Part shown: positions 56,756 to 64,000 of the stretch, piece after piece
How the letters are laid out: the number at the start of each line of letters is the position of its first letter
Numbering within the stretch: the stretch's first letter is position 1
NCBI GenBank assembly: GCA_963576725.1
Contig: OY755244.1
Span: 81,458,621-81,522,620 of the forward strand
DNA from: Azorinus chamasolen
Lineage: Eukaryota; Mollusca; Bivalvia; Cardiida; Solecurtidae
Reading direction: 5' to 3'
Length of the DNA: 64,000 bases
Position numbers and translations under genes: made by a program
Notes under the pieces: generated by a model
Told to the model about the DNA's origin: nothing
The model's database searches: none
What the model saw: the letters and a program-made list of their open reading frames with translations, nothing else

Positions 56756-57715
56756 AATTTCAAACATTCGAACGGATATTACATAATGCATAATCCCCGA
56801 TTGAAGTAAGGACTTGCTCGATAGACATAGCATAAGAACGCATATATGTGTAACTTTTAACGCTAGGTGTCGCCAAAGTAAGTTTAGAATTAAGGATTGC
56901 CCCCCCCCCCCTTCGTTGCGCGATTTTTACAAACGCAGTATCCTCACGTCCGCCAGATTCCACAGCAATAATACTGCAATATATACACTTCCGTCGCAGG
57001 CACGGGCGTGATAGAAATGTATGTCTGCATATTCACCGTGTAATATTTCCCATTCAAACGTTTATTTCTCTTTGAATTTGCTATTTGGCGTGCAACTATG
57101 TGTCTATTGCTAGCTTATGAAATGACGGGATATGTTTTTACGAGAGATATTCAAAATTACCAAAGCGAACATTCGGCAACGATTCTACTCTTTTCAACAG
57201 CGGAATTATTTACGAATGTAGTCCAAATTCAACCATATATGGTAGTGTTTTTTTCATACCATTCGGCTTGTCTTTGCTATAAACCAACTAGATTTCTATA
57301 TGTACCTTAAATGCTAGTTTCGATCTCTTATTTTTTGTGCCATCAGCTGGCTTTTGTTTTAAAAATACCCCCTTCCGACCGACCTACACACACCAAAAAT
57401 AAAGCAGCATACAGAACCCTTACATAGACTATTTTTAACATATCTATTATCTATATATTTATAGAAAATTCGGCACAATCTGCCAAATTAATATCCAATA
57501 TGACTGCCAGTCGACTATCTTAAATTACTTAACAGGATGGTCATATTGGCCTTATGTTGCTCATCCGGTTAATGGATCTTCTTGCATGGTTATGAACTTA
57601 TCTTTAAATTTTAAAAAAGTTAATTCTGTCATCAACCAAACATGGTCTGCCCAGTGTATTATTCATCCAAAATTTCACTGTTACTAGAGTTATCTATACT
57701 GTATAATGTTGTGGT
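56756..57715. other. No gene or repeat recognised
   Basis: Contains a C run at 56899-56911; ORFs are short. Confidence 0.3.
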
Positions 57716-57719
57716 ATTA

Positions 57720-57795
57720 GCAACCAGTATAGACCCAGATCAGAGAGCTTCTATATGAGACCTCTGATCAGAGTATATACTGATTCTCATTCAAT
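57720..57795. repeat. GATC-type hairpin repeat
   Basis: GTATAGACCCAGATCAGAGA and CCTCTGATCAGAGTATATAC are inverted arms. Confidence 0.6.
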
Positions 57796-58509
57796 TTTAA
57801 TCCTCTTATATATAAATAATTAAATACTGATTGGATTCTATAGATAAGGGTGATTAGTAATTCTTTATTCCACAACTGAGTTGCATTTTGGGATATTTCA
57901 AGGATATATTTTACTCTTTCATAATAATAATAATGATATAGATAGTAAAGTAAAGGAAATCACTCTGATTGAAATTGTGAGATATGATTTGCATCAATTG
58001 GCTACAGAAATGACAGACTTTATTTCAGATTATTTGTTAAAAATCTCTGCATAAGCTTTCTTTTTCGATTTCAGTTGACCAAAAACTGTTGTAAAACCGA
58101 AGGAGCTGACGATTCCTTGAAATATTAATCTGCTGGTATGTTTATGATAAATTTTTCCTAATATAAATTATCCTGTTTGAAATGTCAAATTGTATATGGC
58201 ACGTGCTACAAATATTGAAATATGCAGTGAAATATAATTTATAGGGACATATACTATATTGATACATGTACGATACATATATATACCTATACTAATTTTC
58301 ATCTGAAATACAAATAATGGTGTGCGTGGAGTGTGTGTGGAGTGTGTGTGGAGTGTGTATCAGCTTTCTAGGTGATGTATACTGTGTAATATTGCATCTA
58401 CCAAACCTTTACTCTAAATTAGGTATTCTGCAATTACAGAAATATATCATTCAAATATATGCATGTACTCAGTTTCACAAAATCAAATTATTGCTACTTT
58501 GTTCATCTG

Positions 58510-58741
58510 GAAGATTTTTCCCTTATACAAATGCCTTTTCACACCTTTGTTAACAGAGCAGACCCAGATCAGATGGCTCTTGTAGGAGTTGTCCAATCAG
58601 GGTATGCTCTGATTTTTAATGAAATTATAATATATCTACTTGTCAATTTATGCCATGGCCAAACATCCTATGTTCATATGTCATTATAAAAGTTCAGCTA
58701 ATGAATATGCATGATGTCATATGCAACAGGGAAAGGGTTAA
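58510..58741 (+). mobile_element. TTAA-type hairpin MITE
   Basis: Left end TTTTTCCCTTATACAAATGC, hairpin CAGACCCAGATCAGATGGCT...TCCAATCAGGGTATGCTCTG, then ATATGTCATTATAAAAG, ATGAATATGCATGATGTCAT and the end CAGGGAAAGGGTTAA at 58741. Confidence 0.65.
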
Positions 58742-58859
58742 GCTACTTTGGATATGGATATTAATTTGTTGATGTTTGAATGACAATATCAATGACAAAA
58801 CCACAAACGAAGAAATGTGTGACAATGCCAAAAGCTGTAGAAACATAATTTATGTCATA

Positions 58860-58930
58860 AGCAAACAGAGCAGAACCTGATCAGACAGCCCCTAAATTAG
58901 TTGTCTAATCTGACCATCTGTTTGCTGGGT
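58860..58930. repeat. GATC-type hairpin repeat
   Basis: GCAAACAGAGCAGAACCTGA and TCTGACCATCTGTTTGC arms, as in the MITE cores nearby. Confidence 0.6.
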
Positions 58931-59034
58931 GCTTAAAGGAGTATCCATGAGGTAAGACGTCAAAGGCAGGTGGTTGTTTAATGTTTGTTTGCAGTCTGTT
59001 GTCGAAGCCATTTATTGTCCCCAATTTGTTCATA

Positions 59035-59150
59035 AATGGTTAATGACTATAGACCAGATAAATGGTTAATGGCTATAGACCAGATAAATGGTTAATGACT
59101 ATAGACCAGATAAATGGTTAATGGCTATAGACCAGATAAAGGGTTAAGGA
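59035..59150. repeat. 28-bp minisatellite, four to five units, alternating
   Basis: Unit ATAAATGGTTAATGACTATA plus GACCAG; successive units alternate TTAATGA and TTAATGG, so the array grew by 56-bp steps. Confidence 0.9.
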
Positions 59151-59566
59151 CAGTAATAAAGTAGCCATTCTAGAGAGGTTCTACTTTACTTAAATGTCTG
59201 TATAAATCTCATTTAAAATCTAATTTTTGTAAAACAAAATAATTCTAGATATATCAGTCTTTATTACAACATTGGATGAGAATACATGCTATTTCAATCA
59301 TTTGTGTATTATTACATGATGATTGACAGCCAAGGCATCAACTGTTCACCTGAAATGAAAACGAAAAAGATCAGGATCAGATTATCTATGTTGTTGTTGT
59401 TTTTTTAAAACAAAAACCAGCCAGTCCTTCTAATATTCTCTTATCAAATGTGAAAGTAAGACATTTTTTTCTTTACTGATTTAGGTATTGATACAATATG
59501 ATATAAAGTTAACTGCATGGAAAAGTCTTCATGATGTCATTATTTCTCACATTAACAGGTAAAGGG

Positions 59567-59805
59567 TTAACCCTTTCCTTCAAATAAACACTTGTTCATG
59601 CCTTTGCAAATAGAGTATACCCAGATCGGATGGATCCTGTAGGAGCTGTTTGATTAGGGTCTGCCCTGTTTGCTTATGGAATTATGGATTGAATCTATAC
59701 TTTCTGCCACAGTCAAAATTCCTTTGTTAATACTGCTTTCAAATTTTTGGTTCTGTAATGTTCATGATGTCATTATACATGGACTTTCAACAGGAAAATG
59801 GTTAA
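59567..59805 (+). mobile_element. TTAA-type hairpin MITE, best-defined copy
   Basis: Bounded by TTAA at 59567-59570 and 59802-59805, with inverted termini CCCTTTCCTTC and CAGGAAAATGG. The hairpin core is CAGATCGGATGGATCCTGTA with GGAGCTGTTTGATTAGGG. TTAA duplication plus CCCTTT ends fits piggyBac-like non-autonomous elements. The element to its left ends AAAGGG at the same TTAA. Confidence 0.7.
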
Positions 59806-59869
59806 AGCTGTGATGAAATAAATGAGCCTTTCTACAACAGCGACTAAAAGAAGCATGTTTAGGGTCTTC

Positions 59870-60265
59870 AACCATAAATACGCCCATATCGGCATAAAAG
59901 CTAAACAGAGTAGACCCAGATAGCCAATTCCCTCATATTGGCACCTTTAGAACCATTGTGATAAATAGAGCATTTGCTCCAATGGTTTTAAACTACAAAA
60001 TATCCCGTTCTCTAGTTAATGCTCCTTTTCGGTAGATGTATTCAAAGAGGTTGGATCTGAAAATAGCCTATGATGGAATGGGATAGGAGCCAACTGATAA
60101 GCGTCTGGTCTGTTTGCTGATGACATGATATAAATATGATTCTACAAAATTTGTCATGATCAAACCTAATTTTCTGTGTTCATATGCCATTAGAATAATG
60201 CATCCAGTAATTAGTATGCACGGTGTCATTATTTCTTGCATAAATATTCATGGAAGAAAGGATTA
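59870..60265 (+). mobile_element. TTAA-type hairpin MITE split by a smaller MITE
   Basis: AACAGAGTAGACCCAGATAG (left arm) is separated from GGAGCCAACTGATAAGCGTC and TGGTCTGTTTGCTGATG (right arm) by 59924-60081. The right end is AATATTCATGGAAGAAAGG followed by ATTAA. Confidence 0.6.
59924..60081. mobile_element. Small hairpin MITE, copy 2, nested
   Basis: Ends CCAATTCCCTCATA and TATGATGGAATGG are inverted. GATAG is present on both sides (59919-59923 and 60082-60086), so the target duplication is 5 bp. Interior matches 6999-7188 (ACCATTGTGATAAATA, TTTTCGGTAGATG, TAGCCTATGA). Confidence 0.75.
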
Positions 60266-60404
60266 ATAACTCTGACGTGACCATTACTGATCTAGATCTA
60301 CACTGATTACATAGCATTATTGCAAATATTATACAAGAACTGTCCGCAGACAGCCCGGTCCACTTTCTTTAGCGCTGGATAGTGTAGTGGAAGTCTAAGT
60401 CGGA

Positions 60405-60720
60405 AAGGGGAGATAACTATAGCAAAATTAATTTTAGGGTTACCTGCCCTGTGAAATGGCCCCCTTATAATAGTTAACATGCATACCAAATTTGAACCAA
60501 ATATCTTAGAGATTTTCTGAGGCATGGACCTTAACATAAAAAACTTAACCAAAAATGAAAATTCTAAGTAAAAAAGAGGCATAATTATCGCAATATTAAT
60601 TTTAGGGTTATCTATCCTTGTGAAATGGGGTCCCCTTGTGATAGTAAACATGCATACCAAATGTGAACCATATATCTTTGATAGTTTGTGAGAAATAGAC
60701 CATAAACAAAAAGGTTAACC
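60405..60720 (+). repeat. Tandem dispersed repeat, unit about 185 bp, two copies
   Basis: Two units share ATTAATTTTAGGGTTA, TGTGAAATGG, CATGCATACCAAAT and GTGAACCATATATC/TTGAACCAAATATC. The second ends AACCAACGCTGACGCAGACA. The 117-codon minus-strand frame follows the repeat and is not taken as a gene. Confidence 0.7.
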
Positions 60721-61028
60721 AACGCTGACGCAGACAAGAGGGTCATGACAATAATAACATGTATGTGACTTTGACATCTGCTGTAAAATAATTATTTATG
60801 GCAATTTTCATTCCGTTTTGCCGAGGCATGATTCAGTTTGAGCTTTGAGTCTTAAGTTTCAGACTCGGCGCTTCGTGAATACGGGCCCAGGTCTGACTGA
60901 ATGGGAAACTTTTGCTACCTGTTTTGTCTTGTCAACATGTTCTAAGGTCTTGCCATGTAAACTATTTGTTCTTGCTTATAGCAAAGTCATGTAGATCTAT
61001 GTACGGTATATGGCCCTGCTTATATAGA
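60721..61028. other. No gene; one MITE-like terminus
   Basis: GCGCTTCGTGAATACGGGCCC near 60878-60898 looks like a terminal repeat of a known mollusc MITE style, without a partner end. Confidence 0.35.
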
Positions 61029-61260
61029 TATTGTATTTGGTACACTAATAATATACTCACAGGTCGTTGAGAGGAGAAGCGACGAAGAGAAGTGAATGGT
61101 TTGGGAGCTGCAGAGTGAAGGCGAGATCTACGTACGGCCGAACGTCAGCTCCCTGTGCATGCGCCCACTTTCAGCTCCCTGCGCATGCGCCAGTCTGCTC
61201 CCGAAATACATCATTCGGCACCCAGCGGGACGGTACACAAAGGATAACCCATTTACTACA
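61029..61260 (-). mobile_element. Solo LTR of the Gypsy-like family
   Basis: On the minus strand it reads TGTAGTAAATGGGTTATCCT to TGTACCAAATACAATAT and aligns with 34487-34680 throughout. No primer-binding site or gag follows on either side. It carries an extra duplicated block of about 29 bp containing GCGCATGC and AGGGAGCTGA. Flanking 5-mers do not match. The plus-strand ORFs over it are antisense artefacts. Confidence 0.8.
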
Positions 61261-62055
61261 TGTACATTCCTCCCCTTATTATTTCAAGGAGGTGTACTTG
61301 TGTATATCCAAAAAAGCTTTCAATGAATTACTGCAGGAAAATGAATGCCCTGAGATGGGAATCCGGAAAGCTTAGCCAAAATAGTGTTAAAGGGTATCCC
61401 ATATAATGTTACTACAGCACGTTCTGTTTGGGTATCGCTTACGTTACAATTAAATGAAAAAGATATTAGGAACTGCTGGAAATGTGTTGCTAATAATATA
61501 ACTAGACTGAACCACAGGTGATCATCGTGTTGCTAGGTTTGAAAATTGAGAAAATAAGTTTCAAACTTTGGAAATAATCTTAGAATGCTTCTAAAATATG
61601 TTTTTTCTCCATATACACCAAATAAAAATTGAAAACCCAACATGACTAAATATTAAGAAAAGGCATTCAACTCCGTAGCCTAGGCCCCGAGAAATCCTTC
61701 CCCTGTCCCATTTCTTATTCGATTTCTCCAACAATGTTTGACCGATCCTCATAAACTAGGTATCAACATTTCAAGAAATGATTTTCCTCTCATGAAAATT
61801 AGATGTCAATGTCATTGGTTGTCTTTCCAAAGAGATATCTAACCTCAAATCGACCAAAATGACAAGTCGGAAAAGATCTGAATGCACATACACTGCAATG
61901 GGGACGTAAGTAAACACGGTCGAAAACGCTCCCAGTGCCAAAGCAATGACAATTGGCTTGTAAAGTCCAGTAAAACCTACGATTTTCTAATCAAATATAG
62001 TTGATACAGCGCTCAATAAGCTTAACGAACCTTTTTATCGCGTCGCCTTTTGGAA
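61261..62055. other. No gene recognised
   Basis: Could be intron or 5' flank of the candidate minus-strand promoter; nothing specific. Confidence 0.3.
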
Positions 62056-62150
62056 AACATCAAGCGAACGCCATGTTGAAAGTACTGTACCGCGCATGTG
62101 CAGCTGATTCTGTAAGGCGCGATTTAATTGGTCAGATAATGGAGGTGTGT
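62056..62150 (-). promoter_or_regulatory. Candidate TATA-less promoter on the minus strand
   Basis: In minus orientation: a CCAAT box (GACCAATTAAATCGCGCC), then an NRF1-like GCACATGCGCGG, then CAACATGGCGTTCGC, a YY1-like site overlapping an ATG (M-A-F-A-stop). GCGACGCGATAAAAAGGTTCG downstream offers a GT donor. Spacing is plausible, but no exon is found in the expected direction. Confidence 0.3.
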
Positions 62151-62261
62151 CTGGACCCGGTCTGTACAGCATAAAGCGAGTAGATAAGGAAAGTCGGTAC
62201 ACATTTTCGCGCAAAATACTAGTTGCAGTTTTTTGTCAACTATATCATACTATCCATAGAC

Positions 62262-62510
62262 TTGGTGCGGCCGTAAAACGTCGCCCCGTACTTCATTTTC
62301 CGTGTTGTTATACCTTCTGATCATTCGAGATCATGATTTCAGTACTTCTTGTTCTGAAAATTGAATACCGCTTAAGCCGGTGCTAGGGGGCGTGAGCAGT
62401 GTTGCACTTTCAATTACTGTTCATGAACAGACTCAATAAAACCGAGTCTGCAATTTTCTCTTTTTGTGTTGCAATTTTTGCTCTCGGGGGATCACCCCCT
62501 TTCAGAATTT
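62262..62510 (+). repeat. Dispersed repeat related to 33895-34070
   Basis: GTCGCCCCGTACTTCATT, CCGAGTCTGCAATTTTCTC and GGGGGATCACCCCCT mark it. It includes a 110-bp middle part (GCTAGGGGGCGTGAGCAG) missing from the 34-kb relative. Confidence 0.65.
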
Positions 62511-62709
62511 TGAACAAACTGAATCTGGCTGCAATATCACTAGTTACCTGGTAATGACTATTTAAATGCTTTATTTTTATCAGAAGTAAAAAGTAATTAA
62601 TCTCAGTGTAAGTGAGTTTTGAAGAGTTTTTGACAATTAGGTTTGAAGACTGAACACCCCTTAACTTAGTCCAAATATTTTAGACTTCCGCATGCCCAGT
62701 TCATCATCG

Positions 62710-64000
62710 GTCATTTATCTGCAGTATTTGGTGAATTTAGTGCAGTACCTTTTTGCCTTTTTTCTGTTTTCGCCTTGTACCAGAATCAAAATACAGACCA
62801 TGCTGGTCAGACTTAGGTGTGCCAGGGTTTTCTTCATCACCACCTCTAGACCCTGTAGCTGTCTTTTAGTCTTTTCACCCTCTTTCACTTTCATCTGTTT
62901 CCTATGTGCCATTGTTTTATCTACCTTATATGCATGCAGAATATCTTTCCTAAACTGGTTTACCGTCACATATAAAAACAGCTTTATCACTTTTTGGTAC
63001 ACCATCTGAACAAAAAACTTTTTGTAAAGTCCTCATTTGCAGGTGGTTCAATCTCCTATAGAGCAGAGATATACTGGTTTACAATCTGGCAAACTAGTTC
63101 ATTTATTTCACTGTTATCCGCAAGTCTAGTTCTTAATTCCCCAAACAAATTGCTCCTGTATGCATTCACATTTTTATCGACCAGAAGTTCTAAACATGTT
63201 TCTGTAAGCTTGTTAAACCACCGGAAAATATTGTCAGAAATATTGGTAAGTGATCTATGTTGTTTTTGTTTTCTTGTTACATCTAACAATGAATCTGGGT
63301 TTTCTGTTGTTTTAGGTATGTAATATTCTTCGACCACTTTTAGTGGGTTTAAAATGCGTGTAGCTGGTGTTGAATCCTCATAAAGTGCTTGACTGTTTGC
63401 ATCCACTTTGTACATACTAGCTTTTTTCTTCTGCATGTATCCGTATCTAACTTTAGCAATACACTACCCTCCCACATACCTTACACATGCCTCTGAAGCA
63501 CTAGTAATGTTCCTCTCTGTTATTTTCCTGTTTCCAGCAGGAACTAACTCAGCTTTCTGTTGTAATAGGTAAGTACGGATTTGGTTAGATACACTAAAAC
63601 AGATGTACAGATGGTCCTCTGTGAAGGGAATGTTTCAAACATTGTCAAGCAACTCATACGAACGTCGGCGCTAGTGTGGTACTCATGTATTTTGGTGTAA
63701 AACTCTGACTCGACTTTAGCTGATACAGATTTCGAAGGATTTATATTCAAATCTTCTATGAAAGATGATACATTCCGAAACTCTCTCTTGCAGAACTGTA
63801 CATACCTTGCATGGTCAATTTCTTTCAGAATATTGTTAACATTATATAGTGTAGGTGGGGTTAACTGCTTGATTTCAATACTGGCTAGTAATGTTTGTAA
63901 ATCCAAGTCACTTGGAAAAGTTACTGCCTCAACTTGTGGGTCATCCATCATAATTACAATATCATCAAAGTCTCTGTCAAAGTCAGTGCTGCTTAATTCC
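62710..64000 (-). pseudogene. Unidentified multi-copy-type gene, frameshifted, runs off the window
   Basis: On the minus strand from the window edge: ELSSTDFDRDFDDIVIMMDD, then DLDLQTLLASIEIKQLTPPT, EIDHARYVQFCKREFRNVSS and VLVYLTKSVLTYY. A one-base shift near 63555 leads to QKAELVPAGNRKITERNITS, ASEACVRYVGG, an in-frame TAG near 63467, then CIAKVRYGYMQKKKASMYKV, DSLLDVTRKQKQHRSLTNIS, DNIFRWFNKLTETCLELLVD and VCQIVNQYISAL. After a stop and a second shift near 63010: KVIKLFLYVTVNQFRKDILH and GDEENPGTPKSDQHGLYFDS. The pieces are in order and acidic N-terminal, basic C-terminal. I do not recognise the family; a domesticated or mobile-element protein is possible. At least two frameshifts and two stops make it a pseudogene unless unseen introns resolve them. 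Confidence 0.5.

Noticed and set aside
60307..60660. 117-codon minus-strand frame with internal similarity
   Set aside because: The internal similarity is the tandem non-coding repeat itself.
61067..61375. 102-codon plus-strand frame
   Set aside because: Antisense to the solo LTR.

Overview
The window looks like non-coding, repeat-saturated DNA from a marine invertebrate, most probably a bivalve mollusc. This rests on four things: A+T-rich sequence, retroelement fragments of several superfamilies, tRNA-derived SINEs, and short dispersed repeats of the type common in bivalve genomes (GTCC-rich terminal-repeat elements, tandem units carrying TGACCTTGACCT, hairpin repeats built on GATCAGAC). 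The species cannot be named from the sequence. I found no intact host gene. Two degraded coding remnants (15.6-16.1 kb and 62.7-64 kb, both minus strand) are not clearly transposon-derived.

The dominant theme is one reverse-transcriptase retroelement family, best read as Penelope-like (PLE), present as about 13 dead copies and fragments in three subfamilies. Subfamily A lies at 7.3-8.2(-), 8.3-10.4(+), 15.0-15.6(-), 16.4-16.6(+), 16.6-18.3(+) and 31.8-33.6(+) kb. Subfamily B lies at 18.3-19.3, 20.2-21.3, 21.7-23.2 and 28.3-28.8 (+) and at 26.6-27.8 and 54.1-54.7 (-) kb. A third type, C, survives only as a 3' end at 2.4-2.7 kb. Two copies keep an open RT core with intact catalytic motifs (21747-22730 and 31835-33025). 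Copies sit head to tail at 16.62 and 18.27 kb. All three subfamilies share a 3' UTR segment whose stems are preserved while their sequences differ, so it is very likely a structured RNA.

Layout. 0-1.35 kb: AT-rich cluster of a terminal-inverted-repeat MITE with a (TA)n tract. 2.4-8 kb: PLE-C end, a 160-bp foldback, a hairpin MITE. 7.3-23.2 kb: the PLE cluster with nested MITEs, including a Harbinger-like one at 16992-17637 and a motif-saturated GC-rich block at 19.3-20.1 kb. 23.3-31.8 kb: SINE, degenerate tandem repeats, the C-terminal part of a LINE, a 391-bp MITE with 38-bp terminal repeats, and more PLE-B. 31.8-43.8 kb: PLE-A, then a Ty3/Gypsy-like retrotransposon (LTR, primer-binding site, gag, protease) broken by a nearly full-length L1/Tx1-like LINE on the minus strand and a hairpin array, with the start of Gypsy RT resuming at 43.1-43.8 kb. 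44-46.3 kb: a satellite of about 144 bp with alternating dimeric structure. 46.8-47.5 kb: two related short terminal-repeat elements. 47.5-52.2 kb: mostly featureless, with a SINE head. 52.8-56.1 kb: a second satellite of about 285 bp, interrupted by PLE-B. 57.7-60.3 kb: a cluster of TTAA-flanked hairpin MITEs. 61.0-61.3 kb: a solo LTR of the Gypsy family. 62.7-64 kb: a frameshifted pseudogene running off the window edge.

Nothing here forms an operon or pathway. What the parts show is a history of insertions: PLE into a repeat whose empty relative survives at 56.4 kb, a MITE into PLE, a LINE into Gypsy, PLE into satellite, and a MITE into a MITE.
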